From Lumbricus terrestris (Eukaryota; Annelida; Clitellata; Crassiclitellata; Lumbricidae), in the NCBI GenBank assembly GCA_949752735.1, contig OX457041.1, forward strand, positions 21,790,117-21,854,116: 64,000 nucleotides of DNA. The letters are read 5' to 3'. The translations under genes and the position numbers were made by a program. The notes below the pieces were generated by a model. It saw only the letters and a list, made by a program, of their open reading frames with translations, did no database searches and was not told where the DNA came from. This document shows, one piece after another, positions 21,448 through 31,214 of this stretch (within the stretch, counting starts at the first letter, position 1; the number at the start of each line of letters is the position of its first letter).

Positions 21448-22825
21448 ATCCAGACTAGTGTTATCAAACGTTCTAGCGCATGATAGACTGAGTGGTCTTT
21501 GGGATGATAGCGGGCATCTACCCTGCATCCTACATTGTACCTGTTCTTCACGCCAGTGATGCTATCATTATTCTATGGACTCCACATGCATAGCAGAAAC
21601 AATAATTCCCTCGGCCTTTACCTGGGATATCAAAGAGTGATAAAAACTGATAAGTGCACGGATAGGTAAAACTATATAAAAACTGTAACTGGAAGAAGCA
21701 AAATTATTTGAGAACTTGAAGTAGAAGTAAAATTGCTTCAGGCAGAAGTGAATAAGAACCAGAAGTGATATTATTTGAGAACTAGAAGTGGAAGTAAAAT
21801 CACGTCAACAGAAGTGAATAAGAACTAGAAGTAGAATTAATATAAACTAAAATATCACTGAGGGACACTATAATTATTTACATGTATGATCAGGGTTGAT
21901 ACGTAATTTTGACCTTCCTGTGGTGAGCAACTCCATATATCGTTGTCATAAAATTTTGTATTAATTCCAAAAAAGTTATGAACTGTAATGCTGAGGTATT
22001 TATCAATTGGGCAGCAAATGACATTTCACATAATGATCACGTTTTATGTTCAGCACATCTTCGTATTGATTTGTATCAATATAGTTTATTCAAGAAACGA
22101 AACGATATTCACTGCTAACGATTGTGTAGCCCCAGATTATTAAAACAAAACTTATATTGGCATACTAAAACTAAAACTAAAATTGGCATACGAAAACTAA
22201 AACTAAAACTAAAATTGATCCATAAAAACGAAAACGAAAACTAAAACTAATATTCAGCAACAATTAAAACTAAAACTAAAACTAAAATTAAGACTAACAA
22301 TCAAAACTAAAACTAAAACTAAAATTGGGGCAATATTAAAACAACACTACTGCCGAGGAAGGTATAGCTCGTTGAACGTTCATGAAACGACATAATAGTT
22401 CACTGGCATATTATGAACATCAGCCTTTGCTATAGTTGCTAATCACCAACAGAGGATTGTGCTCGATGTGTGTTTCTTTGGAGGCGCATCACCAACACGA
22501 TGCATTGCCGTTCGGTCCACATTCGCCCAGAGTTGATGACCTTCACCATTCGTTCGTCCGCATTATCCCAGAAACACTGCGCCCATCCCAATTAGAATTG
22601 CTAACGGTCCTGCTGATGAGCTGGTGCATGAGCACTTGTTATATCGCCCCTTCAAGAAATATATAATAATATAGCCTATGTCTACTCAGAGGCGATCCCA
22701 ACTATAGCGCGGACACTGAATTAAAGTTTCAGGCCGAAGCGTATGAGTAATAATAGCGAGTGAAAGACTTGCTGCAAGGTTCCTATATACGTATACTTTG
22801 TGTCTGGTAAAGTTTTGCTTGCTAC

Positions 22826-22972
22826 AGGGTCTGGTTCTTTGGGAACCTGGTTCTTTGGGAACCTTTTTCTTTGGGAACCTGGTTCTTTGGAAACCTGGTT
22901 CTTTGGGAACCTGGTTCTTTGGAAACCTGGTTCTTTGAAAACCTGGTTCTTTGGGAACCTGGTTCCTAGCCT
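22826..22972. repeat. 16-bp minisatellite with internal palindrome
   Basis: About nine copies of GGTTCTTTGGGAACCT, with minor variants. Each unit contains GGTTC and GAACC as inverted halves, so each copy could fold. Confidence 0.85.
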
Positions 22973-23074
22973 CCTAGGGAACCTATAGCTCCAAAGGAGC
23001 AGGTCGGTACTCACACTATAGCTTGCAGCTACGCCCCGCCGAGATAACCTCTCAGATAAAGGCATGCTCACTCA

Positions 23075-23375
23075 CAGGGGCGCGCGCGGATACAGAAATT
23101 TTCGAAGGGGGGCAAAATTTGTGGTTCTTGAGTCTGCCGAAAAATCTGATGACTGCCCGTCAGAAAAGCTAATGACTTTCCTTTTTAGTCATACGCTACT
23201 TTTCTTCTCTGTTTCCTCTCTATCACCTTTTCCTGCTGCATCATTGAACCGATAGGGGGGGGGGGGGATTAATGGGAAACCACGTCCATTTTGCCCGCCA
23301 GAATAGCTGGTGAAAATTAACAAAATTTCTCAATTGGGTCATGACCGGATTTGCCCCCCTCTGGATCCGCCCCTG
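23075..23375. mobile_element. Probable MITE with CAGGGGCG ends
   Basis: The left end CAGGGGCG...GGAT.CAG...GGGGGGCAAA matches the reverse complement of the right end TTTGCCCCCCTCTGGATCCG followed by CCCCTG. About 300 bp with no coding. Flanks (CTCACTCA and CTCAACTC) are similar but do not give a clean duplication. Confidence 0.6.
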
Positions 23376-24998
23376 CTCAACTCAACTCTTAGAAATATAA
23401 GCATTAAGCACTCGACTAACAACATAGTGGTGGAACTTATCCAAAGTCCTTTGACTTTGACCGCTGCAGGGAAGAAGGGTCAACAAGATGGATGACTGCA
23501 TACTTTGCATAGTCTTGTAGGATGATAAATAATACCGCATGAATGATGGATACCGGAAGCCTTACTCGCTGGGTCTGAAAGGTCAGACAGTTGTAAATGT
23601 GGTTGTCGGAGGAAGGAGCTAGGAAGTAACGTGACAAGCGTAATAATTATGTCATCCTATAAGATTGGACAGAGAGTGGCCGCAGACAGGACAGCCCATT
23701 ATTCAGACAACTGTGATTGATGTATACTAGTGGGGCTCGGTTGTGTATATATACGGGTATGTTTGATGCCTTGGAGCCGGAAGGTTGCGGATTTGAATTC
23801 GTCTCAAGACGCCGCGTATATATGGACCATGAGCGGGTTTGAATTCATCTCAAGACGCTGCGTAGCCTATATAGGGACCATGAGCAAGTACATCACTCGC
23901 AATTGCTGATGCGCTTCGGTGTAAAACTCCAATTCAGTGTCTGCGCTGTAGTCGGGAGCGCCTCCGAGTAGGAATCTTGAAGGAGCGCTATAACGACTTA
24001 TTCCCTCGCTTCACACTGCAATCTTTTCTAGCCTCCCACTCGTCCAACTCTACTACTCCTGCCTCTACTTCTCCCTTCCCCAAATCCCTGCCACTTTAAC
24101 AGAAAATATCACTCTTCCTAAACTTTCTTAGATCCTATACACATCTCATTCCTAAAAGACTGCACCTCTGTCCTCGTTCATGTAATCACCAAAATCATCA
24201 ACATCGCGCTCTCCACTTATTTAGATCAATGCGATATGTCGTTCCTATTGAAAGAGAATTCAGAAGGAAAATTCCCAGCATTATACCGTGTACGTTGCAG
24301 TTAATTGCTTCAGCGTTCCTTAGTTTCATGGATATTGTGGAACCGTGCAGTCAGCTGTATAGCACGGAAGCGGTGAGCTACAAATATTCGAGGCTCGGGA
24401 CTGAACAGACCATTAATTTATTCCGAATAACAGTACAGAGCTTTTCAAAACCATTCCGAATGATTCTAACCGCAATTTTTAGACCGAGTGCAATGCGCTG
24501 ATGGACCCTGGCATTGTCCGGGAGAGAGAGAAACAGACCATAATTTGCAATCTCGATGTTCATCGCTCAAATTTCATGGCATGCATTAATTTTTATCCTT
24601 TATAAACAGGACACCACCATTTATAGCCTATATTGCCACAGGTAAAGTTGCTTATTAGCTTCAACCCTGTAATCCAGGCTATCCAGCAAGACACGTGCGA
24701 CGCGGAGGCACCTACAAAAGCAGACACACGACTGTTCAGTGTTCACATACAAACATACACATCATTACGTTAGGCACGAGTCTTAACACGGTGGTCAAAG
24801 AGTCTACGAGTTTCTTCGTTGTGTTTTTATCTGCGAGATGAGATGGAATTCAATTCTGGATGTTCTGTGAAGTTGAAATTCGTCGTTGAACCACAACAAA
24901 CACACGAATTCACTGAGCTGTTTGTGCAGAACTATAATTGCATTGTCGGGACAATGTCGCAAGTAGCCTACCTGTTACGCGTGGATGCACAAACTGAC

Positions 24999-25184
24999 TC
25001 AGGGCTTTTTTAACGTGAAGTTGTACACAAAATGTGCAGTTCTAAATGGATTTGTGCTGCTGTGCAAGCACTTCTGTGCAGTTAAAACTAGCAATAAAGG
25101 TCCCATTGGAAGTAATCTACCATAGAAGATGGGAAAGGAAAGAAGGAGTTGTGCAGTTCTAAAAATTCCTTAAAAACAGACCTC
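24999..25184 (-). repeat. Dispersed repeat, inverted pair member 2
   Basis: Reverse-complement copy of 21224-21447, shorter by about 40 bases. Confidence 0.7.
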
Positions 25185-25465
25185 AACTGACTTCTGCAGA
25201 CCGCAAGTGCTTTTTTGTCATCCGCAAACTAAGGGGGGTTCTGGCTGCCTTGAAGCTGGATGCCACGCGCCAGTAGAGCTGCTTATTGCGTGCAGGTGGG
25301 CACAAATGATCACAGAATGCATGCAGTCAGACGGCTAATAAATAGCAATTTACACTGCGACGAGGATTAATGATTGTAAACAAATGAGCTTAGAGCGGAT
25401 ACCTCTTTGTAAGCACGAAGAGCTGCAACACATGCGGCTATAGAAAGATGGAGACAAAGAGAACA

Positions 25466-25472
25466 TTGTCCT

Positions 25473-25505
<33 letters not shown>

Positions 25506-25508
25506 GTG
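25466..25508. repeat. TCTG microsatellite
   Basis: (TCTG)n array of about ten units. Confidence 0.85.
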
Positions 25509-26047
25509 CCTGTCTGCTTCTCTGTCGCTAATTATTGCGCGTGTTTTTCTTCAAGGACTGATGCGTAGAGACAGACAGATATGTAAACAGAACGAGAGAG
25601 ACAAACAGAGAAAGCGACGACAAAGATGGAGATATAAGAAACCATTGAGAGACAGTCATTATCCTACACATACAAGAATAGACATAGAGGCAGAGACAGA
25701 GACACAGACAGACAGGCAGAGAGATACAGAGGCAGAGAGCAGATGGAAAAGACATAGGCCTATATGCATGTGTGTGTGTCCGTATGTCCGTGTGTGTGTC
25801 CAAAGCCAGAATCTATTGATCTCGATGCTGATCCGCATATTGCGCTGTTATTAGCCTATACGCTGTTTAATCTTAGATACGTACAGCGAATCATGAGTTT
25901 CTACTAATATGGAATCGCTGCGTTTGCTTAGCATTTCACAGATGACCTCATATAACTTATCTAATTATATATCTGAATGAAATGGCACACAAGAGTTTAC
26001 TGCTGCCAGACTCCTTCGTGTTGCGCTGCAGAGCCAAAGGTCATATC

Positions 26048-26385
26048 AGTAGTGACGCGTGTGCCGATTCTGGAGCACCAGACTGGTTCCCTGCTCTTCA
26101 TGTGCCTTCTACGCTGGTCCCCTGATCTCGGGCGTGCCCACCCTGCCTTCCGGGGGTCGCCGGGGGTCGCCGGGGGTCGCCCCAGAACCACTAGAACACC
26201 ACAAGGACACCTAGACTGGCTCCCTACTTCAGCAGAGGACGCTGGTTCCCTGCTCTGGCTCCCTATCCCGACACCAGAAGGTCTGCAGCTCTGATGCTTA
26301 GTATCTATGCTCTAACCCTAGATTGTGGATAGGAAGTGCAATTAAAACCTAATCTGAGCTACAACCAAACACAGGAACTCTAATT
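26048..26385 (+). repeat. Dispersed repeat, outer inverted pair member 1
   Basis: The stretch from AGTAGTGACGCGTGTGCCG to about CTCTAATTT matches 58588-58907 in inverted orientation at high identity. Here a 10-bp unit (GTCGCCGGGG) at 26153-26185 occurs three times, against once in the other copy. Confidence 0.8.
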
Positions 26386-27703
26386 TGATTAGCCGCTTTG
26401 ATCTAGATCACAGATATGAATCATACCTAACCTAATATTTTGTTTAAGAGCATACATTTTAAGGATTTATCACATGAGATATGTGATGCGTATTCACACA
26501 AACCTTCCAACATCTGTTTTACCAGCTTGAAAAGTGATGAACAACGGCACGAGCAATCTGGATCGCCTGAATATAAGGCGCGCACGACTGTGTAAAAACG
26601 GGGGTTCAAGACCCTCAGAAGAATTATTCTTTATTTTATAGATTTATTTAATCTTCTGAATTTGATACGCTGAAAAATTTGACAGGATATTTAAAACATG
26701 CAATTTACAACCGAAAGCGCATCCAATAACATAACTTTACATATATTTTTCATACATTTGTCGAATTCGCTGATCTAATGGATGTGAACATAGAACCTTC
26801 CAAACCGCGGCTCGCTAGATGGCTCCAGAAACTGGGTATGTACCACAAACGCAACAGAATCATAGGACCCCAAGCGATCAAACGCAGCATTATGCCGACC
26901 TCTGGTGAATACCTCAGAATCAGGCATACAGAGTCTATTTGGGCTCAACCCAACATCATACATAGGCATCAAACTGATTTGGATTCCGAGCGTCACACAG
27001 ATTAATATGATGATATGGACTCTGTCACAGCAAACAGAACCCGATGGAGGCTACCAACAGCATCCAACCCGCTTATCGCGCAAGATTTACACACACCACA
27101 CAACACAGAGATTCTGCAAGCTCCCACTAAGAGTCCCACCGCTTGATATGTGATTTATTATGAGCCTTCATGACAATGATGATCGCATCACCCAAAAACG
27201 CTCGGATAGATATGTAGAGTATGATTATAATATATACAAGATTAATATACTATATGTATAGAAACACACAAGGTGGGGATATTAATAAAAATCGCCTCTT
27301 AGCGTTTAGATCGATCTATTCTAGTATGATGACCGCGACGTGGCGGCGCCAGGCGACTGGATAGGGAACCTTGTCAATACGCACATTTCGTACGCCTTGA
27401 CAATGCTTAAGAATCTACGCACAAGCGAACATTTATATCGCTCGCAGCATACATAGAACCGCACTGTAGAAGCAAGGCCATTTTTTAGCTGAATACAACG
27501 AACAACATTTTAAGCGGATTGAATCACAACACCGGCATGCAGACCCGACAATAAAGAACATACATTTTCAACGCACACCCGCAATATATTGCGATTGTAT
27601 GCTTACTGATTTTAAGAACTTGAGGAAAATTGTTAGGCAGGTGGTAAATTATAGATTGTTATTTAAATAAATTATAAGACTATGCCGCGAGATAGCGGAT
27701 ATC

Positions 27704-28108
27704 AGTAGATAGATTAAGACTATTCTAGGACATTTGACCACAATCATGGTTAAACTTTTCCAAACCATCCATAACCATGGTTCAAAAATATAACCACCCA
27801 ATAACCATGCTTCAAAAATATAACCACCCACAACCACGGTTCAAAAATATAACCACCCATAACCACGGTTCAAAAATATCCCGACCCATAACCATGGTTA
27901 AACTTTTACCAACACACAAATTTATTTTTTTTCCTGGTGTATATAAAATAACAAAAAAAAAATTTTCTTGATCCGGCATGCACCACCCCAAACCATGGTT
28001 CAACTTCTACCAACCACCCCAAACCATGGTTCAACTTCTGCCAACCACCCCAGCACGCGCCTATGACTCATCATGCGGGGAATTCCCAGTAGTTTCGATG
28101 ATGAGTCA
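27704..28108 (+). repeat. Polinton left terminal inverted repeat
   Basis: 405 bp, inverted match to 44274-44678. The outer part is a tandem array of about 31-bp units centred on AACCATGGTT or AACCACGGTT, followed by an A/T run, two GGTTCAACTTCT units, and the AP-1/kappaB-like module. Confidence 0.95.
28064..28108. promoter_or_regulatory. AP-1 / kappaB / AP-1-like module, left end
   Basis: TGACTCA (28064-28070) and TGAGTCA (28102-28108) match the AP-1 site. Between them GGGAATTCCC (28078-28087) is a palindromic Rel/NF-kappaB-type site. In this copy the AP-1 arms extend to 14-bp inverted repeats (CTATGACTCATCAT). At this end the module lies just past the integrase stop codon. Confidence 0.5.
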
Positions 28109-28116
28109 TAGGGCGG

Positions 28117-29031
28117 CTACATGACCACTAAGTCTTCATTATCTATCCACGAATTAAAAGACTCTGGATATCCAACCCACTTCACGAGTGATTTCTTCCC
28201 ACGTTTCCTGATAATCTTTTCTATTCTAAATATTTCTTGAGTCGTTTTCTGTAGCTCCTCTTCATAAAAACTACCTTGTATTTCCTCACCATTAGAATCA
28301 GTAATCTTATAAGTTGGTGGAACCGTGTATTGAATCTGGGATACTGTAAATACCTCCTCAGTCCATCGGGGTGTATATCCTTTCTCAAAAATATTCTTCT
28401 TCTTAGTTATTCTGACCTTATCACCGATTGAAAACTTTGGCGTAATAGGCTCCGAAATCTCTTTACCGTATAAATTCATAAATACAGCCTTTTCATTCAC
28501 TTTCATACTAGCCTTGGTGGGAGTCATTTTAATGGAAGAATGCCGTGTATTATTATAATTGATAACCATTTCATCTAATATATCGATATATCTTCTCGTT
28601 GAATTAGCTGTAAAGTACTTGAACATTTTATCTTTCATAGTCCTATTCCATCTCTCAACAACGCAAGATTTTTCCTCATTCTCAGTAGAGTACAAATCAA
28701 CCAAATTCTTGACATCCTTGTTATAAAATTCTTTCCCTTTATCAACCCATAATTTCACAGGCTTTCGTCCACCCTCGAGTATCTTCATAAAACCGGCAGC
28801 TGTAGATTTCCCACTCTTATCTTTCAATGACACAATCCAACCGTATTTAGAAAACACATCTATAACGGTTAGCAGGTATTTTACACCATCATTATCTTTA
28901 GCAAACGACTGCATATCTACTAGATCAGCCGCCCATATCTCATCTATCCCATTAACAATCACCTTCCTCTTCCTAAAATGTCTAACAACTGGTTTATGCA
29001 ACTCATCAGCTAATTGATCAGTCCATTTCAC
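28117..29031 (-). CDS. Polinton integrase with chromodomain
   Basis: Retroviral-type DDE integrase that would insert the element's DNA into host chromosomes. In the 304-residue frame counted from 29031 the catalytic residues are D36 (WAADLVDM), D97 (WVDKGKEF) and E126 (VVERWNRTMK). An integrase C-terminal beta-barrel region spans about 190-260. A chromodomain at 266-303 ends LVKWVGYPE..NSWIDNEDL and could steer insertion to modified histones. The N-terminal zinc-binding region of full-length relatives is missing. The first in-frame ATG is residue 40, after the first catalytic Asp; the frame is open upstream to 29067 without an ATG. It overlaps the end of the phospholipase-like gene in the -1 frame, at a slippery sequence. 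Expression may therefore need frameshifting, splicing or a non-ATG start. Confidence 0.9.
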   Translation of the reverse strand: MKWTDQLADELHKPVVRHFRKRKVIVNGIDEIWAADLVDMQSFAKDNDGVKYLLTVIDVFSKYGWIVSLKDKSGKSTAAGFMKILEGGRKPVKLWVDKGKEFYNKDVKNLVDLYSTENEEKSCVVERWNRTMKDKMFKYFTANSTRRYIDILDEMVINYNNTRHSSIKMTPTKASMKVNEKAVFMNLYGKEISEPITPKFSIGDKVRITKKKNIFEKGYTPRWTEEVFTVSQIQYTVPPTYKITDSNGEEIQGSFYEEELQKTTQEIFRIEKIIRKRGKKSLVKWVGYPESFNSWIDNEDLVVM

Positions 29032-29558
29032 TTCAGAGCTTTTTTTAAACCTAACCCAAGACTCGCTTTAGTAGATAATATAGGCTTGACAATAGCCCTC
29101 TCTACACGCTCCCGGATAGTAGGATTAGAAATATTATTCAAATCATTAATCATCGCCCTATCCGCAATATTCCTAGAAGCTGTATCGGTGTGTTGATTGT
29201 AAGCTAGATCGTGGATATATGCTGCGTTATCTACTCGATTAATAGGCCTGCTCCAATCTTTAGGAGTCTCGTTCGGATTCAGTCTCTTGTCTAGCCTTGT
29301 ACCTGGACCTGTAAAATGGTGGCCTGGCAAATGCATCTCACCGGGAAACTTAGCCCAAGGTAGCTTAATGTTACTAGTAGCTGCGTTCAACGAACTAACC
29401 AGATCTCCACCTTGCACAACGGTAGACGCCTTTACGAATTGTGTTTTAGTTTTCCCGCATACAACGCAAACGCCTCGAAGCATCGATCTCCCATTATTCG
29501 CTACGGCGTTCTGCACATCTCTCGTTTCAGTCTGTTTTTTACACTTTACGCAATACAT
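29028..29558 (-). CDS. DUF5679-like zinc ribbon + parvovirus-type phospholipase A2 domain
   Basis: 176 residues. C3, C6, C31 and C34 form a small zinc-ribbon-like N-terminus resembling DUF5679, which is common in viral proteins. The central domain has the signature of the phospholipase A2 in parvovirus VP1. A calcium-loop GPG lies at 84-86 (HFTGPGTRLDKRLN). The catalytic His-Asp pair is H116-D117 within DNAAYIHDLAY. Related domains occur in many invertebrate Polintons. The family role is membrane breaching during entry; activity here is inferred. The gene is divergent from the ATPase gene across 25 bp. Its last codons contain TTTAAAA at 29049-29043, where a -1 slip would enter the integrase frame. 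Confidence 0.85.
   Translation of the reverse strand: MYCVKCKKQTETRDVQNAVANNGRSMLRGVCVVCGKTKTQFVKASTVVQGGDLVSSLNAATSNIKLPWAKFPGEMHLPGHHFTGPGTRLDKRLNPNETPKDWSRPINRVDNAAYIHDLAYNQHTDTASRNIADRAMINDLNNISNPTIRERVERAIVKPILSTKASLGLGLKKALK
29043..29049 (-). promoter_or_regulatory. Candidate -1 ribosomal frameshift heptamer
   Basis: In the upstream frame the codons read GGT TTA AAA AAA GCT, giving T-TTA-AAA, which fits X-XXY-YYZ exactly. A -1 slip continues directly into the open integrase frame. I did not find an obvious downstream stem or pseudoknot by eye. Confidence 0.5.
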
Positions 29559-29583
29559 CTCGCTTTTTTAATATATAAATAAA
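29559..29583. promoter_or_regulatory. Divergent 25-bp intergenic promoter region
   Basis: CTCGCTTTTTTAATATATAA and the following five bases separate two divergent start codons. The TATATAAATAAA block is the only promoter-like sequence and must serve both genes or lie within their leaders. Confidence 0.5.
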
Positions 29584-30369
29584 ATGGAAATCAAAGATCT
29601 GAGTTGGGAATCTGAGCTATCGAAAAGATTTAATAATCCTTTGCTACCTAAAAGTATACGGGGGCTGATAATCGGAAAGTCAGGCTGTGGCAAAACGACG
29701 CTTCTTCTGAATCTATTACTCAGGTCAGGCTGGTTGGACTATAATAACCTCCAGGTATTCGGTAAATCTCTGTTTCAACCTGAATATCGTATTATTAAAA
29801 AAGCCTTCGAAGAAAAATTACCAAAAGAATCGATCGTTGGATTATTCGAGCTTCAAGAGGAAATCATGAAACTAAACGCGCCGCCAGCCCTCGTTATGGA
29901 AGAAATGGCCAAAGAATCAAAAGCCAAATCCGATATAATTGCCAAGTTCTTTGAAAAAGCCGATGATGTGCCAGACCCGAGTGCCTTAAGTAGCGAAAAG
30001 AAGAATCTGATGATTTTTGATGATTTACAATTGGAAAAACAAAACAAATGTGAAATGTATTATATTCGGGGGAGGCATAGTAATGTGGACTGTTTTTACC
30101 TAGCACAGAATTATTTCAAACTACCACGACAAACGATCAGAGAGAATGCAAACTTTATTTGCCTGTTCAAGCAGGACTCGAAAACCCGTAACCATATTTA
30201 CAGCGACCATGTTAGTACAGACATGCATAAAGACGAATTTAGAAAACTATGCAAAACGGTGTGGGATCAACCGCACGGATTCCTTGTTATTGATCTAACT
30301 AGTAAAAATAATGATGGTAAATATCGCTGCGGTTTCGACCTATTTTATGAAATCGAAAATCCTCTGTAG
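29584..30369 (+). CDS. A32/FtsK-type genome-packaging ATPase
   Basis: 261 residues. The P-loop is GKSGCGKTT at 31-39 and Walker B is LMIFDD at 142-147. A conserved block follows, FYLAQNYFKLPRQTIRENAN (about 171-190), typical of the A32-like packaging ATPases of Polintons, virophages and large DNA viruses. It would drive the element's DNA into a preformed capsid. Length is normal for the family. The start follows the element-wide AATAAAATG motif. It is the first gene of a rightward block of nine genes that is mostly structural. No lesion is seen. Confidence 0.93.
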   Translation: MEIKDLSWESELSKRFNNPLLPKSIRGLIIGKSGCGKTTLLLNLLLRSGWLDYNNLQVFGKSLFQPEYRIIKKAFEEKLPKESIVGLFELQEEIMKLNAPPALVMEEMAKESKAKSDIIAKFFEKADDVPDPSALSSEKKNLMIFDDLQLEKQNKCEMYYIRGRHSNVDCFYLAQNYFKLPRQTIRENANFICLFKQDSKTRNHIYSDHVSTDMHKDEFRKLCKTVWDQPHGFLVIDLTSKNNDGKYRCGFDLFYEIENPL

Positions 30370-30397
30370 TAAAAAATTATTCTTGACCTAATAACAA

Positions 30398-31192
30398 ATG
30401 GAATCATCGCTTCTCAAACAGATAGCTGATAATACGGAAAAGACAGCTCGTAACACAGAACCAAAAAAGTCATTTTACATTTTCCTGAGCGAAAAGAGCT
30501 CACGAATCAGAACAGATTTTAATCCATCAATTGAACTGGACACAAATAAAAACTATGAAATGGCTCTTCTAAATCTTGAAACGTACTATTCTTTTCCAAA
30601 TATCGACGCGACAAACAACAACTTCACATATTCACCAGATGATGACACAGACTGGATTACCATAAAAGTCCCTGAAGGATGCTATGAAATAACTGAAATC
30701 AACGAATGCATACAGAGAATAATGAAGAGGAGAGGACATTACGATGAGATAAATTCAGAGTACTGTATCTCAATACAACCAAACACCAATACGTTGAAGT
30801 CTGTATTAAATATAGCACCAGGCTATCGGGTTAACTTTGACCTCAAGAATTCAATCGGATCAGTTCTAGGTTTTGAAAGATTACTCTATCGGAGCGGCTA
30901 TAACGAATCGCAGAACTTGGTAAATATAATGAGTATTAGCACTTTGCGAGTGACTAACGACATTATCGGGTCTTCGTACACCAACGGAACGACAGAAAAC
31001 GTGATACATTCTTTTTTCCCAAACGTAGGGCCGGGTTACAAGATTTTCGAAGTGCCACACAATTTAATATATCTTCCCATTACGCTATCTTCGATTTCAA
31101 CGATGACGACAGCGCTCACAGACCAAAATGGGAAACAGGTAAATCTTAGAGGAGAAGACTTGACGATTCGTTTTCACATCAGAGAAGTTTGA
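30398..31192 (+). CDS. Putative minor capsid (penton) protein
   Basis: 264 residues with a short N-terminal helix (MESSLLKQIADNTEKTARNT), then a beta-rich body. It contains the conserved block SFYIFLSEKSSRIRTDFNP, YEMALLNLETYYSFPNI and WITIKVPEGCYEI that recurs in invertebrate Polintons next to the ATPase. Single jelly-roll pentons occupy the vertices of such capsids, and position and fold-like composition fit. I base the call on the family block and gene order, not on a structural match. It lies 28 bp after the ATPase gene. Confidence 0.65.
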   Translation: MESSLLKQIADNTEKTARNTEPKKSFYIFLSEKSSRIRTDFNPSIELDTNKNYEMALLNLETYYSFPNIDATNNNFTYSPDDDTDWITIKVPEGCYEITEINECIQRIMKRRGHYDEINSEYCISIQPNTNTLKSVLNIAPGYRVNFDLKNSIGSVLGFERLLYRSGYNESQNLVNIMSISTLRVTNDIIGSSYTNGTTENVIHSFFPNVGPGYKIFEVPHNLIYLPITLSSISTMTTALTDQNGKQVNLRGEDLTIRFHIREV

Positions 31193-31214
31193 AAGTTTTT
31201 TGTTAATTTATAAA

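Larger units (their letters stand above)
20103..22349. mobile_element. Non-autonomous hAT-type element, 2247 bp
   Basis: The ends TAGTGTTGTTTT and AAAACAACACTA are inverted repeats, flanked by the perfect 8-bp duplication CTGCCGAG (20095-20102 and 22350-22357). Both ends carry long arrays of AACGAAAAC / AAAACTAAAAC words (about 20110-20310 and 22160-22335), probably subterminal transposase-binding sites. The interior holds a tRNA-like segment and a dispersed repeat but no transposase, so movement would need a helper. Confidence 0.88.
22350..27697. other. Intergenic repeat-rich DNA
   Basis: No gene recognised. Apart from the repeats listed, there is an imperfect tandem duplication at about 23790-23885 (GAATTCGTCTCAAGACGC type) and unexplained unique sequence. 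The longest frames (for example 24229-24501 and 26778-27005) lack recognisable motifs. Confidence 0.5.

Noticed and set aside
22721..23071. 116-codon frame with F-Q-R-T-R-F repeats
   Set aside because: Translation of the 16-bp minisatellite.
24229..24501. Possible 90-residue host protein
   Set aside because: No motif, no neighbouring exon or splice signal, and composition like random sequence.
25528..25854. Frames with Arg/Gln- or Thr/His-rich repeats
   Set aside because: Translations of TCTG/CAGA and GTGT simple repeats.
26778..27153. Possible small genes (75 and 82 residues)
   Set aside because: Two overlapping frames of similar length without motifs; no support beyond being open.
27745..28045. 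CRISPR-like array in the Polinton ends
   Set aside because: Regular palindromic units are present, but there are no unique spacers; it is a tandem repeat in a eukaryotic transposon terminus.
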